NCBI GenBank assembly: GCA_019753105.1
Contig: JAIELJ010000014.1
Location: 1-64,000 of the forward strand
Direction of reading: 5' to 3'
Source of the DNA: Hyphomonadaceae bacterium
GTDB taxonomy: Bacteria > Pseudomonadota > Alphaproteobacteria > Caulobacterales > Aquidulcibacteraceae
Length of the DNA stretch: 64,000 bases
A program made the position numbers and the translations under genes. The notes below the pieces were generated by a model. It was not told where the DNA came from. It made no database searches and was given only the letters and a program-made list of their open reading frames with translations. Positions 16,860-27,201 of the stretch are shown piece by piece. Position 1 is the first letter of the stretch. The number at the start of each line of letters is the position of its first letter.

Positions 16860-17866
16860 CCGCGCGCGCCTGCGACGCGCGCTTGCAACTCACGCACCGT
16901 CTCGCCCGCAGGCGCAACCGGCGCATCGCGCAGCAGCTCATCGAAATACGCGATCGTCTTCTTCAGGCCTTCGTTCAACTGAATCGTCGGCGTCCAATCG
17001 AGTAGTTCTTTCGCCTTGCTGATATCCGGCTGACGTTGGCGCGGGTCGTCGTGCGGCAGGGGGCGGGCGACGATCTTGGAGCGTGAGCCGGTGAGATCGA
17101 TCACGGCTTGCGCCAGTTCGATGATGCGAAACTCGTTTGGATTGCCGAGATTGATCGGGCCGGTGACCTCAGGCGGTGAATCCATCAGCTTCAAGAAGCC
17201 GTCGATCAGATCGTCGACATAGCAGAAGCTGCGCGTCTGCGCGCCGTCGCCGAAAATGGTGATGTCCTCGCCCTTCAACGCCTGCACGATGAAGTTCGAG
17301 ACAACGCGCCCATCATTCGGATGCATCCGCGGACCGTACGTATTGAAGATGCGCGCGACCTTGATCTGTAAATTGTGCTGGCGGTTATAGTCGAAGAACA
17401 GCGTCTCGGCGCAGCGTTTGCCTTCGTCATAGCACGAGCGAATCCCGATCGGATTGACGTTGCCCCAATATTCCTCGCGCTGCGGATGCATCGCCGGATC
17501 GCCGTACACTTCCGACGTTGAGGCCTGAAAAATGCGCGCCTTCAGCCGTTTGGCGAGGCCCAACATATTGATCGCGCCATGGACGCTCGTCTTCGTCGTC
17601 TGCACTGGATCGTGCTGATAGTGAATCGGCGAAGCCGGGCAGGCGAGATTGTAGATCTCGTCGACTTCGACATAGAGCGGAAACGTCACGTCGTGGCGCA
17701 TGAACTCGAAGCGCTTGTGACCGATCAAGTGCTCGATGTTACGCCGCCGGCCGGTGAAGAGATTGTCGGCGACGACAACTTCATCGCCGCGCGCCAGCAA
17801 GCGATCGCACAAATGCGAGCCAAGAAAGCCAGAGCCGCCGGTGACGAGAATTCTGCGTGGATCTTG
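16856..17866 (-). CDS. uxs: UDP-glucuronate decarboxylase (UDP-xylose synthase)
   Basis: The start is set at GTG 17866: AAGGA lies seven bases upstream and the frame before it runs into the previous gene. The protein has 336 residues. It is a short-chain dehydrogenase/epimerase-fold enzyme that converts UDP-glucuronate to UDP-xylose with bound NAD. Seen are the NAD loop [11 protein letters not shown] (about 9-19), [14 protein letters not shown], the catalytic Ser region STSEVYGDP, the YDEGK box and [20 protein letters not shown], all typical of UXS. It starts 14 bases after the OGT-like gene, so the two are almost certainly one transcript. It may supply donor sugar for that transferase; the envelope is an alternative destination. 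Confidence 0.9.
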   Translation of the reverse strand, partial: QDPRRILVTGGSGFLGSHLCDRLLARGDEVVVADNLFTGRRRNIEHLIGHKRFEFMRHDVTFPLYVEVDEIYNLACPASPIHYQHDPVQTTKTSVHGAINMLGLAKRLKARIFQASTSEVYGDPAMHPQREEYWGNVNPIGIRSCYDEGKRCAETLFFDYNRQHNLQIKVARIFNTYGPRMHPNDGRVVSNFIVQALKGEDITIFGDGAQTRSFCYVDDLIDGFLKLMDSPPEVTGPINLGNPNEFRIIELAQAVIDLTGSRSKIVARPLPHDDPRQRQPDISKAKELLDWTPTIQLNEGLKKTIAYFDELLRDAPVAPAGETVRELQARVAGARG

Positions 17867-17880
17867 CACTGGGCGTTCCT

Positions 17881-19920
17881 TCAAGCGGCGCGGCTGATTG
17901 CGTCGGCGTCCGCCGGCGCTGGCCACAAGCGGCCGTCGGCAATCAGCGGGCGGCGCGCGTCAAGTTTCGCGAGTTCTGCGCGGTAGTGGGCGTGATAATC
18001 GGTCATGAGCCCGATCTCGGCGGCGTCGTGATCAAAGCGCGCGCCGATTTCGAGATAAGCGGAGAGATTAGCAAGGTTCGGCTGCGGCATCTGTCCCGCC
18101 GCATATTCGAAGGCCATCTGCGCGTAGAGCCGCTCCAGATTGCGCGCGAGGCCGTCAATATCGAACAGCGTACATGTATCGCGGCCAGCAATGATGCGCT
18201 CGCGGATGCCAGCGAGGCTCAGACGATCTGTTGTCGCCAGCTCTACGGCGCGAGAGACGAAATGCTCAGGCGTGTCGCAGATCAGCTCCGGCGCGCCGGC
18301 AGAGCGCACCAAAGAAGAGCACACGCGCGATGCGAACGAACGCCCCGGCAGCGTCAGCACCGGCACACCCATCCAGAGCGCGTCTGACGCTGTCGTATGC
18401 GCGCCGTATGGAATTGTATCGAGGAAAAGATCGGCCAGCGGGTAACGCGCAAGGTGATGCGCATTGGCGATCTTCTTCGCAAAGAAGATGCGATCAGCCG
18501 CAACGCCACGTTCAGCAGCGGCGGCGCGAATGCGATTGTTGGTCTCGCTACTGTAGTCGAGCAACCAGAGCACGCTCTCCGGCGTCTGGCGCATAATCTC
18601 CATCCAGCGCTCAAACGAGAAACGCGTGATCTTGTGCGCAGCGTTGAAGCAGCAGAACACGAACGCGTCTTCGGGCAGGCCGGCTTCGGCGCGCGACGGC
18701 GTATTCGGGTGCACGACGCGTTTGCGGTCGTTCGGCTGATAGCAGGGCAGGCGCAGCACGCGCTCGGAATAGTAATGCTCATGATCCGGCGGAATCACTG
18801 ACTCGTCGGCGACGATGTAGTGGTGGAAGGCGCTGCCCATCGTGCCAGGATAGCCAAGCCAGTTCACGATGATCGGCGCAGGCCGGCGCGCGAACACGCC
18901 AAGCCGCGCTTCGCGCGTATGGCCGTTCACATCAACAAGAATATCGATACCGTCTTTAGCGATAGCAGCCGCGGCTTCATCGTCGCTCATTGCGCGGATG
19001 TCGGTCCAATGCTCGACATCGCCTTTGATGCGGCGGTTGATCTCGTCGTCCGCCGGAATCCCGCAATAATAGACAAACGTCTCAACCGCGCTGCGATCAT
19101 GCGCTTCGAAGAGGTTGGCCATGAGATAGCCAACGGCATGGGCGCGCAGATCGGACGACACGTACCCGATCCGCAATCGCCGCCCAGTCTGGATCGTCGC
19201 GTGACGGCGATCGTTCGCCATCGAGATGTCGCCTTCGGTCAAGGCTTGCACATAGCGATCGGCGAGGCCCAGCTGGTAGAGCGGGTCATCCGCATAGGCG
19301 CAGGCCGAAAGCGGGTGAAAATTCATGAGATAGTTGCGGCGCCCGATCTTCGGCGGCACTGCCGCGTTCGGCCATTTGCACTGCGCCAGCCGCGCCGCCG
19401 CAAATTGCTCCAGCACATCGCGCTGTGCGGGGTTGAGATCCAGAGCCTGCGTCAGCGCGGCTTCCGCGCCTTCGTGCTGCTGGTTATCGCTCATGACGCG
19501 GCTGATCTGCTTTAGCAGCGTCAGCTTGTAGTCGATTGCATCACCGCTGACGGCGCTAAGGCGTTCGAGCCCGGCCTTCCATTGTTCGACGGCTTCAGCG
19601 GCGGCGCCACGACGTTCCATCGCACTGCCGAGATTGACGTGCGCGGGCGCGAAATCAGGGTTGCGTGCGAGCGCTGCGCGGAGCGACGCCTCAGCGCCGG
19701 CGGCATCGCCCAGCTGTGTCTGCAGGGTAGAGCAATTGAAGTGCGCGATGAAGACGAGCGGGTTCTCGGCGTTCATCGCGATCCAGACCTGGTAAAGCTG
19801 GCGCGCTTGCTCGGCCTGGCCGGCATTGGCGGCGTTCTGCGCGGCTGCGATCAGCTCGTGCAGGCTGAGGCCGCCAGACGTGATCTTCTGCAGCGCAGCC
19901 AGGAAGTGGTTGTCGGCCAT
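17881..19920 (-). CDS. TPR-containing OGT-like glycosyltransferase (GT41 family)
   Basis: ATG 19920 is preceded by GGGG; two in-frame starts slightly upstream are possible. The protein has 679 residues. TPR repeats (about 25-200, e.g. [19 protein letters not shown]) precede a GT41 catalytic region: [70 protein letters not shown] and [20 protein letters not shown]. These match the OGT signature of nucleotide-sugar transfer to Ser/Thr of proteins in the cytoplasm; the HTT motif is OGT-like rather than SPINDLY-like. It lies 96 bases after the giant Ser/Thr-rich octapeptide protein and just before uxs. The repeat protein is the obvious candidate substrate; donor sugar is unproven. Confidence 0.88.
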   Translation of the reverse strand: MADNHFLAALQKITSGGLSLHELIAAAQNAANAGQAEQARQLYQVWIAMNAENPLVFIAHFNCSTLQTQLGDAAGAEASLRAALARNPDFAPAHVNLGSAMERRGAAAEAVEQWKAGLERLSAVSGDAIDYKLTLLKQISRVMSDNQQHEGAEAALTQALDLNPAQRDVLEQFAAARLAQCKWPNAAVPPKIGRRNYLMNFHPLSACAYADDPLYQLGLADRYVQALTEGDISMANDRRHATIQTGRRLRIGYVSSDLRAHAVGYLMANLFEAHDRSAVETFVYYCGIPADDEINRRIKGDVEHWTDIRAMSDDEAAAAIAKDGIDILVDVNGHTREARLGVFARRPAPIIVNWLGYPGTMGSAFHHYIVADESVIPPDHEHYYSERVLRLPCYQPNDRKRVVHPNTPSRAEAGLPEDAFVFCCFNAAHKITRFSFERWMEIMRQTPESVLWLLDYSSETNNRIRAAAAERGVAADRIFFAKKIANAHHLARYPLADLFLDTIPYGAHTTASDALWMGVPVLTLPGRSFASRVCSSLVRSAGAPELICDTPEHFVSRAVELATTDRLSLAGIRERIIAGRDTCTLFDIDGLARNLERLYAQMAFEYAAGQMPQPNLANLSAYLEIGARFDHDAAEIGLMTDYHAHYRAELAKLDARRPLIADGRLWPAPADADAISRAA

Positions 19921-20016
19921 GAGCATCCCCGCGCAGGGGCACACCCGCGCGGGCGCGAGGCTCTAGTGATTTGTGTTGCCGAAGCCTTAATGCCCCAGCC
20001 CTCTATGCGACAGCCC

Positions 20017-23000
20017 TTAGGCCGCCGCGAGATAGGCCTCGATCTGCTCGCCCTCGAGGCTGGCGACCTGCGTCGAGGTAAAGGCGTAGAGCTGCGTCTG
20101 GTTGAAGGCGCCGATGCTGGTGGTCGAGAGGTGATCCAGCTGCGTCGTGGTCAGAGACGGGATTTGCGTCACTGTCAGCGCCTCGATCGTCGCCGCCTGC
20201 AGTTCCTCGATCACGGTCGTGCTCCAGGCCGCGATCTGTGTTGCGGTCATCGCGCCGATCTGCGTTGCGTCAAACTCGGCGATATCGGTGGAGTCGAGAG
20301 CGCCGATCTGGGTTGCCGTGAGCGTGCGGATCTTCGTCTCGTTGAGTGCGCCGAGTTGCGCGGTCTCGAGCGCTTTGAAGGTCTCAGTGCCAAGTGACGA
20401 GAGCTGGGTAACGGCCGCCACCTGCGTGTCGGAGAGCGACGCGACATTGGTCGCGGTGAGCGATTGCAGCTGCGTTGTGGTCATCGCGCCGATTTGCGTC
20501 GTGGTGAACTGACCGATATCGGCAGCGGTGAGGGCGCCCATCTGGGTTGCTGTGATGGCGCGCACTTGCGTCGTCGACATCGCACCAACCTGATCGGCGT
20601 CGAGCGCAGAGAGATTGGTCTCGCTGAAGGCAGCGATCTGAGACGCTGAGAAGGCGGCGACCTGCGTGAGCGCCATGGCCGCGATTTGCGTCTCAGTGAG
20701 AGACGAGACACTCGTCGCAGAGATCGCCTGCAATTGCGCCACTGTCAGCGCCTGCACTTGCTCCTCGCTTAGCGCGCCCAAATTGTCGGTGCTGAACGAT
20801 TTGATCTGTGTGGCGGAGAATGCGCCGATCTGTGTGGCGGTGAACTCGCCAATGTCCGTCGTTTCAAGCGCTGCGACTTGTGTTGCGGTGAGCGCGCCGA
20901 TTTGCGTGGCCGTCAGTGCGGCGACCTGCGTATCGCCGAGCGCAGACACATTCCCGGTGGAAAGCGCCTTGATCTGCGTCGCCGTGAGGGCGGCCACTTG
21001 TGTGTCGCTGAGTGCGGCGATGTTGGTGTCGCCGAGAGCGGCTATTTGAGTGGTGCTGAGCGCGGCAATCTGGCTTGCGCTGAACTCGGCAAAGTCCGCG
21101 GCCTCAAGCGAGGCCACTTGCGTCGCGGTCAGGCCGCGCAATTGCGTATCGCTGAGCGCCGCAATGTGGGTTGCATCGAGCGCCGAGAGGTTGGTGTTCG
21201 AGAACGCGCGCAGTTGCGAGGTCGAGAGCGCGCCAACTTGCGTAGCCGTGAGGCCGGCGACCTGAGTTTCATCGAGCGCGGCGATCTTTGTCGTGTTGAC
21301 GGACGCAAGCTGCGTCACAGTCAGCGCCGCCAGCTGCGTCTCGGAGAGCGCCGCGAAGTTCGTGGCGGAGAGCGAGCTGAGCTGTGTCGAGGTCAACGCC
21401 GCGACCTGAGTATCCGTGAACTCCGACATGTCGTCGCCGTCGAGCGCGGCGATCTGAGTCGTCGTCATCGCAGCGACTTGTGCGCCAGAGAGAGCGGCGA
21501 CTTGCGTGTCGCTGAGAGCGGCGAAGTTCGTGGCGTTCAGCGCCTGGACTTGGGAGACCGTGAGCGCTGCGACTTGTGTTTCAGTGAGGCTCGTGACGTT
21601 GTCCTGCGACAAGCCTTGCACCTGCGTGGCCGTGAACGCCGCGATCTGGGTTGCGGCGAACTCGCCAATATCCCCGGTGGAGAGTGAGCGGATCTGCGTC
21701 GTGGTCAGCGCAGCCGCTTGTGTCACCGTGAGCGCGCCGACTTGTGTCTCATTCAGGGCGCTCAGATTATCGTCGGTCATCGCACGGACTTGTGCGGTCG
21801 TCATCGCGGCAACCTGCGTGACGGTGAGCGCGCCGGTCTGGGTTTCGGTCAATGCAGCGATGTTGGTGGCGGAGACGGCTTGGATTTGGGTCGCCATCAG
21901 CGCCGCGACCTGGCTGTCAGCCAACGCGGCAAAGTTGGTTGCGTTCAGCGCTTGCACCTGAGTGTTTGTCAGCGCTGCGATCTGTGTTTCGGCGAACTCG
22001 GCGATGTCGGTTTCGTCGATCGCGGCGAGCTGCGTTGCGGTTACGGCGCGGATCTGCGTCGCATTCAGCGCGGCGATGTGCGTCGCTTCCAGTGCTGCGA
22101 ACGCATCGGTTGAGAGGTTCGCGATCTGGGTCACCGTCAAGGCGCCGGCTTGCGTTTCGGTCAGCGCCGCGGCGTTCGTCTCAGTCAGCGCTTGCACTTG
22201 CGTGTTGGTGAGCGCCGCGATTTGGCCAGACGTCAGCGCCGCGATTTGGCTGTCGGCCAAAGCCGTCAGGTTCGTTGTTGAGAGCGCTTGCAACTGCGTG
22301 TTGGTGAACGCCGCGATCTGGGTGTCGGCCAGCTCGGCCATGTTGGTTTCGGTGAGCGCGCCGATTTGCGTCGTGGTCAGCGCAGCCAACTGCGTCGCTG
22401 CCAATTCGGCGATGTCGGTCGCCGACAGCGCGGAGATCTGGGTTGCTGTGAGCGTCCGCACTTGCGTCGCGTTGAGGGCGGCGACTTGGGCGGCGTCGAG
22501 CGCGGATGCGGCGGTCGCCGTCAGGTTCGAAAGCTGGGTGGCGCCGAAGGCCGAGACCTGTGTTGCCGAGAGTTCGCCGATATCGGTGGCGGTGAGGCCA
22601 GCGGCTTGCGTGGCGGTGATGCCGGCCAATTGCGTTGCCGTCAGCGCCGCCGCTTGCGCGCCATCAAGCGCAGAGAGTGTCGACACGGCGAGTGCTTGAA
22701 GCTGGCGTACGCCGAAAGAGGCGATTTGCGTGCCGTTCAGAGACGCCATGTTGGTCGCGGTGAGCGCCTGCACTTGCGTGCGGTTGAGCGAGGCAAGCTG
22801 CGTCGCGGTGAATTCAGCCACGTCTTCCGCTTCCAGCGCGGTGACCTGCGTGCCGGTCAAGCCGCGCAACTGGGTCGCCGTCAGCGCCGCCACTTGCGTG
22901 GCGTCGAGAGCGGAAAGGGAGTCATCGGTGAAGCGCGCGAGCTGTGTCGAGGCAAACGCGGCGATCTGCGTCGCATCCAGCGCGGTGACGCTGCTGGAGG

Positions 23001-26000
23001 AGAGCGATCCGACCTGCGTTGTCGTCAGGGCGGCCAGCTGGGTGGCGCCGAACTCCGCGACATCGGCCGCGCTCAGGGCTTCGAGCTGCGTGGCGGTCAG
23101 CGAGCGCATCGATGCAACGCTCAGCGCTGCGACTTGGGTCGCATCGAAGTTGGCGACGTTCGTTTCGGAAAGCGCACGGACCTGCGACGCCGAAAGCGCG
23201 CCAATCTGGGTCGCCGTCAGGGCCGCGGCCTGCGTTTCCGTCAGTGCGGCGACGTTCGTGGTCGAGAGTGCGACGATCTGCGATGCGGTGAAGGCTGCAA
23301 TCTGTGTGTCAGCCAGATCGCCGACATTCGTCGCCGTGAGCGTGCGGACCTGTTGAGCCGTCAAGGATGCAATTTGCGTGGTGGTGAGTTCACCCACATC
23401 GGTGGCGTTCAGCGCGCCAAGTTGGGTGGTCGTCAGATTGGCGATCTGCGTGGCGGTCAGCGCTGCCATCTGCGTCGCCTCGAGCGCCGAGAGATTTGTG
23501 GCGTTGAAGGCGCGCACCTGCGTCGTCGACAGGTTCTCGATCTGGGTGCTGGTGAGTGCGCCGATCTGAGTCGTGGTCAATGCCGCGATCTGAGAGGTGG
23601 AGGCGGCGGCGAGCTGCGTGGTCGCGAGCGCCGCGACTTGTGTGTCGGCAAGCGTCGCCAGGTTCGTCGCGGAGATCGATTGGATCTGCGTGGCCGTCAG
23701 CGCCGTGATCTGCGTTTCCGTGAACTCCGCGAGATCTGTCGATTGGAGAGACGAGATTTGCGACGCAGTCAACGCGCGAACTTGGTTAGTGCTCAGCGCC
23801 GCCATTTGCGTGTCGGCCAAGGCGCGGACATTTGTGTTGCTGAGTGCGCCAAGCTGCGTCGTGGTAAGCGCGCCGACTTGCGTGGTCGTGAGCGCTTGAA
23901 CGTTGCTAGCGGCCAGGCCTTGCACTTGCGCCGTCGTCAGCGCTGCAATCTGGGTGGCTGCAAAAGCGGCAATCTGCGTATCCGCCAGCAACGCTAGATT
24001 AGTGGTTGTCAGGGCTTGAACTTGCGTTGCGGCGAGTGCGCCGATCTGCGTCTCGTTGAGCGCGCCGGCGTTGGTGGCGTTAAGCTCACTCACTTGCGTT
24101 GCCGTGAGCGCAGCGATTTGGGTGGTGGTGATCTCGCCCATATCGTCGGCGTCGAGCGCGCGGAGCTGGGTTGCCGTCAAGGCGCGCATCTGCGTGGCGC
24201 TGAGGGCGCCGAACTGATCAGCTTCAAGGGCTGACAACGAGGTGACGTTGATCGCGGCAACTTGCGTCGCCGTGAATCCGCCGATCTGAGTCTCAGTCAA
24301 GGCGCCGACATTGGTCGCGTTGAGGCTCGAAACCTGGGCGGTGGTCAGTGCGGTGAGCTGCGTGGCGGTCAGAGCGGCAATCTGCGTGTCGGCCAGCGAC
24401 GTCAGGGCGCTCGTCTGGAGGCTGGCAATCTGAGAAGCAGAGAAGGCCGCGACCTGTGTTTCGGAGAGCGCCGCGAGCGCGGTGCTGGCAAGTGACGCCA
24501 GCTGTGTAGTTGCGAGTTGCCCCAGTTGAGTTGTCGTGAATTCGGCGAGGTCTGCGCTGTCGAGCGCAGCCATTTGAGTGGTGGTGAGCGCGCGTATCTG
24601 CGTCAGATTAAGGACGGCCGCTTGTGTCTCGCTGAGGGCTGCGAACGTGGTTTCGCCGAGAACAGAAATCTGCGAGCGCACCAGTGCGCCGATCTGCGTC
24701 GTCGAGAGTGCGCCGATTTGGGTTTCGTCCAACGCCCCAAGCACAGTTGAGGTCAGCTGCGCCACTTGTGTGGTCGTCAATGCAGCGATCTGCGTGTCCG
24801 CAAGCGCGTCCACCGTGGTGGCGTTCAGCCCGCGGAGCTGAGAGCTCGACAGCGCTGCGACTTGCGTCGTGGTCAGCGCGCCGATTTGATCCGCGTCCAG
24901 CGCGGCGATCTGGCTCGTCGTGAGTGTCGCCACTTGCGTGGCGGTCAACGCCGCAACCTGGGTGTCGGCCAGTGCGCCGATGCTGGTGGCGGTTACGCCC
25001 CGAAGTTGGGTCGTCGTCAGCGCTGCGATTTGGGTGGTGGTGAACTCAGCGATATCGGTGGCGTTGAGCGACGATATCTGCGTCGCCTTGAGCGACGCCA
25101 CCTGCGTCGCCGTCAGGGCGCCGACTTGTGTATCGCTGAGCGCCGCTAGAGCAGTGTTGGTGAGCTGTTGCAGCTGCGTGGCGCCAAGCGCGGCAACCTG
25201 CGCTTCCGAGAACGCTCCGACATTCGTGGCCGTCAGCGCTTTGACTTGCGAGGCGTTGAGTGCTGCGACCTGCGTCTCCGTCAGGGCGCCAAGCTGGGTA
25301 TCGGTCAAGCCGGTGAGCGCCGTGCTGGAGATCGCTTGCACTTGCGTGCCGCTGAATGCAGCGATCTGCGTCTCCACCAGAGACCCCATGGCCGTGGCTG
25401 TGAGCGCACGCATCTGCGTGGTCGTGAACGACGCCAGCTGAGTGTTGGCGAACTCCGCGATGTCGCCGGCGCTGAGGCCCGTGAGCTGAGATGTGGTGAG
25501 CGCCGCAGCTTGGGTAACCGAGAGAGCCGCCACCTGCGTGTCGGCGAGAGCGGCCAAGTTCGTTGCTGTGATGGATTGCAGCTGGGTGTTGGTGAGTGCT
25601 GCAATCTGGCTGTCGGTAAGCGCCGCCATATTGGTGGCGGTGATGGCGCGAACTTGCGCTGTCGAGAAGGAGCCGATCTGGGTGGCGGTGAACTCGGCGA
25701 CGTCGTCGCTCGTGAGCGCGCCGATCTGCGTCACCGAGACGCCGACCAGCTGAGTAGCCGAGAGCGCGGCCGCTTGCGTGGCGTCCAGTGCGGAGAACGC
25801 GCTTGTGGTTAGACGCGAGATTTGCGTCTGCGTGAACGCACGTACTTGCGTGGACGAGAGTTCGCCGATGTCAGTCGCGGTGAGCGCGGCGACCTGGGTG
25901 GTGCTGAGATTAGCGATCTGGGTGGTGGTGAGCGCGGCCGCCTGGGTTTCATCGAGAGCGGAAACGTTGGTTGCGCCGAGGGCTTGAATCTGGGTGGTCG

Positions 26001-26325
26001 CCAGCGCCGCGATCGCGGTGGTGGTCAGACTTTCCATCTGCGTCGCTGTCATGCTGCCGATCTGGCTCGTATTGAGAGCCACGAGCTGGGCCGCGCTGAA
26101 CACCACGTCGCTGGAGAAATTGGGAACCTGCGTGACCGTGAGGGCCCGCATTTGTGTCGCCGAGATGGCCGCGACCTGCGTATTCGAGAGGGCCCCGATA
26201 CCCGTCGCGCTGATCGCAGCGATCTGCGTCGGCGCAAGCGCGGATATGACCGTCGCGTTGAGGCCCTGGATGGCCGTGACGGACAGGGCGCCAATCTGCG
26301 CCGCAGACAAACTCGTAATCGACAT
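20017..26325 (-). CDS. Giant octapeptide-repeat protein, Ser/Thr-rich
   Basis: This 2102-residue protein is made almost wholly of about 260 tandem octapeptides of consensus T-Q-[IVL]-x-A-L-[ST]-x, starting near residue 7. No Cys is seen, Trp is nearly absent, and Pro is rare. A minority class replaces Gln with Asn, Ala or Asp (TNxAAL, TDIAEF), and these marked units recur every three or four octads. Two six-residue units shift the phase, near residue 74 (DVVFSA) and near the C-terminus (TQVAAV). There is no signal peptide, no membrane segment and no RTX motif; the tail is EGEQIEAYLAAA. T-x-T-Q before hydrophobic residues could cap short helices, suggesting a solenoid. AGGA lies before the ATG. 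Its operon partners are an OGT-like transferase and UXS. No homologue is recognised. Confidence 0.85.
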   Translation of the reverse strand: MSITSLSAAQIGALSVTAIQGLNATVISALAPTQIAAISATGIGALSNTQVAAISATQMRALTVTQVPNFSSDVVFSAAQLVALNTSQIGSMTATQMESLTTTAIAALATTQIQALGATNVSALDETQAAALTTTQIANLSTTQVAALTATDIGELSSTQVRAFTQTQISRLTTSAFSALDATQAAALSATQLVGVSVTQIGALTSDDVAEFTATQIGSFSTAQVRAITATNMAALTDSQIAALTNTQLQSITATNLAALADTQVAALSVTQAAALTTSQLTGLSAGDIAEFANTQLASFTTTQMRALTATAMGSLVETQIAAFSGTQVQAISSTALTGLTDTQLGALTETQVAALNASQVKALTATNVGAFSEAQVAALGATQLQQLTNTALAALSDTQVGALTATQVASLKATQISSLNATDIAEFTTTQIAALTTTQLRGVTATSIGALADTQVAALTATQVATLTTSQIAALDADQIGALTTTQVAALSSSQLRGLNATTVDALADTQIAALTTTQVAQLTSTVLGALDETQIGALSTTQIGALVRSQISVLGETTFAALSETQAAVLNLTQIRALTTTQMAALDSADLAEFTTTQLGQLATTQLASLASTALAALSETQVAAFSASQIASLQTSALTSLADTQIAALTATQLTALTTAQVSSLNATNVGALTETQIGGFTATQVAAINVTSLSALEADQFGALSATQMRALTATQLRALDADDMGEITTTQIAALTATQVSELNATNAGALNETQIGALAATQVQALTTTNLALLADTQIAAFAATQIAALTTAQVQGLAASNVQALTTTQVGALTTTQLGALSNTNVRALADTQMAALSTNQVRALTASQISSLQSTDLAEFTETQITALTATQIQSISATNLATLADTQVAALATTQLAAASTSQIAALTTTQIGALTSTQIENLSTTQVRAFNATNLSALEATQMAALTATQIANLTTTQLGALNATDVGELTTTQIASLTAQQVRTLTATNVGDLADTQIAAFTASQIVALSTTNVAALTETQAAALTATQIGALSASQVRALSETNVANFDATQVAALSVASMRSLTATQLEALSAADVAEFGATQLAALTTTQVGSLSSSSVTALDATQIAAFASTQLARFTDDSLSALDATQVAALTATQLRGLTGTQVTALEAEDVAEFTATQLASLNRTQVQALTATNMASLNGTQIASFGVRQLQALAVSTLSALDGAQAAALTATQLAGITATQAAGLTATDIGELSATQVSAFGATQLSNLTATAASALDAAQVAALNATQVRTLTATQISALSATDIAELAATQLAALTTTQIGALTETNMAELADTQIAAFTNTQLQALSTTNLTALADSQIAALTSGQIAALTNTQVQALTETNAAALTETQAGALTVTQIANLSTDAFAALEATHIAALNATQIRAVTATQLAAIDETDIAEFAETQIAALTNTQVQALNATNFAALADSQVAALMATQIQAVSATNIAALTETQTGALTVTQVAAMTTAQVRAMTDDNLSALNETQVGALTVTQAAALTTTQIRSLSTGDIGEFAATQIAAFTATQVQGLSQDNVTSLTETQVAALTVSQVQALNATNFAALSDTQVAALSGAQVAAMTTTQIAALDGDDMSEFTDTQVAALTSTQLSSLSATNFAALSETQLAALTVTQLASVNTTKIAALDETQVAGLTATQVGALSTSQLRAFSNTNLSALDATHIAALSDTQLRGLTATQVASLEAADFAEFSASQIAALSTTQIAALGDTNIAALSDTQVAALTATQIKALSTGNVSALGDTQVAALTATQIGALTATQVAALETTDIGEFTATQIGAFSATQIKSFSTDNLGALSEEQVQALTVAQLQAISATSVSSLTETQIAAMALTQVAAFSASQIAAFSETNLSALDADQVGAMSTTQVRAITATQMGALTAADIGQFTTTQIGAMTTTQLQSLTATNVASLSDTQVAAVTQLSSLGTETFKALETAQLGALNETKIRTLTATQIGALDSTDIAEFDATQIGAMTATQIAAWSTTVIEELQAATIEALTVTQIPSLTTTQLDHLSTTSIGAFNQTQLYAFTSTQVASLEGEQIEAYLAAA
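20060..26305 (-). repeat. Tandem 24-nt repeat tract encoding octapeptides
   Basis: The coding DNA repeats with a 24-base period throughout, with heavy synonymous drift (core reading ACT CAG ATC GCC GCT CTC ACG and variants). Unit identity is kept at protein level rather than DNA level, which suggests long-term selection on the peptide instead of recent expansion. Confidence 0.85.
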
Positions 26326-26560
26326 TCGCGGACCATCCTGGTCAAAAGCGAGCCGACATTCGGTCGACCCACGACCACTCCGCTCGCTTCTGCTTACGGA
26401 TGGACGCGCAGGTTATTTACGATGAATGCGTTGCCGAGCCGTTACGCGCAGAGCTCTTGTTCGTAACCAAAGACTGAACAAATCCGGCCTTTCGGCCGTT
26501 CATGAGGCAGGCGCGCGAGAGGACTGGTCTCTGGCGTTCATCTTGTGGCAACCTTCTCGC

Positions 26561-27151
26561 ATGGACCCGGTTATCTATTTTCGCCGCCGCAGCGCCATCG
26601 CGCGCAGCGAACGCGAGTGGCGGGTTGAAGAAGACGCGCTCGTCTCACGCGGCGGCTCCGGCGCGGAAAAGCGCTTTGCGTGGACGGATTTCGTCAGCAT
26701 CCGGCTGTGTCATGAGCCGGCCAGGTTGAAGCCTTGGCGATACGTGTTCGAGCTGCAGCCGCGCAAAGGCTCGAAGCTCGTGATAGACAATGCCCACTAT
26801 GTGAGCGTCGGCCGGTTTGAAGATCGCTCTGCGACTTACACGCCCTTCGTGCGAGCAGCGCTGCGTCGCCTGGCTGTCGCCCAGCCCGGCGCGAAGGCTC
26901 TGATTGGGGAGACACCCAAGCGCTACTTCTTCTTGCTGCTGTTTGCGTTGATGGCCTTCGGCGCGATCGCTTTCGCGCTCATCGTTGTGCCGACGCCGCT
27001 TGATCAGCTGCCGTTCGCCAACATCGCCAAGTTTGTCATTATTCTTTTGATGCTGCCGATCTTTTGGGCATGGATGCTGAAGGCCTTGCCGCGCGGCGTG
27101 CCGCTCGATGCGATTCCGGCGCGCGCGTTGCCACCGGAGGGGCCTGGTTAA
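26561..27151 (+). CDS. Membrane-anchored hypothetical protein
   Basis: ATG 26561 gives 196 residues; the frame is open upstream but would add a non-typical Arg-rich stretch. The N-terminal 120 residues look like a PH-like or bacterial beta-rich domain (DPVIYFRRRSAIARSEREWR, FVSIRLCHEP, YVFELQPRKGSKLVIDNAHY). Two membrane segments follow (about 123-145, FFLLLFALMAFGAIAFALIV; about 155-175, AKFVIILLMLPIFWAW). No family is named. It is divergent from the octapeptide-repeat gene across a 235-base gap that must contain both promoters. A five-bp GGCC-type hairpin (26485-26498) is the only structure noted there. Confidence 0.7.
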   Translation: MDPVIYFRRRSAIARSEREWRVEEDALVSRGGSGAEKRFAWTDFVSIRLCHEPARLKPWRYVFELQPRKGSKLVIDNAHYVSVGRFEDRSATYTPFVRAALRRLAVAQPGAKALIGETPKRYFFLLLFALMAFGAIAFALIVVPTPLDQLPFANIAKFVIILLMLPIFWAWMLKALPRGVPLDAIPARALPPEGPG

Positions 27152-27201
27152 GCGAAAGTTTACGCTGCTGCGTCCATACCTGCACGCAGAGGTAGCCTTC
27201 C

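Noticed and set aside
20878-25812. Long plus-strand frames (up to 569 codons) opposite the octapeptide gene, rich in repeated RRxLR patterns
   Set aside because: They are the antisense reading of the 24-base repeat; the period keeps stops out of several frames. The minus-strand frame is 2102 codons, starts with a ribosome site and has a consistent protein consensus.
20060-26305. Possible CRISPR or satellite array because of the short regular repeats
   Set aside because: The period is 24 bases without spacers, units vary mainly at synonymous positions, and the frame is preserved. It is a coding repeat.
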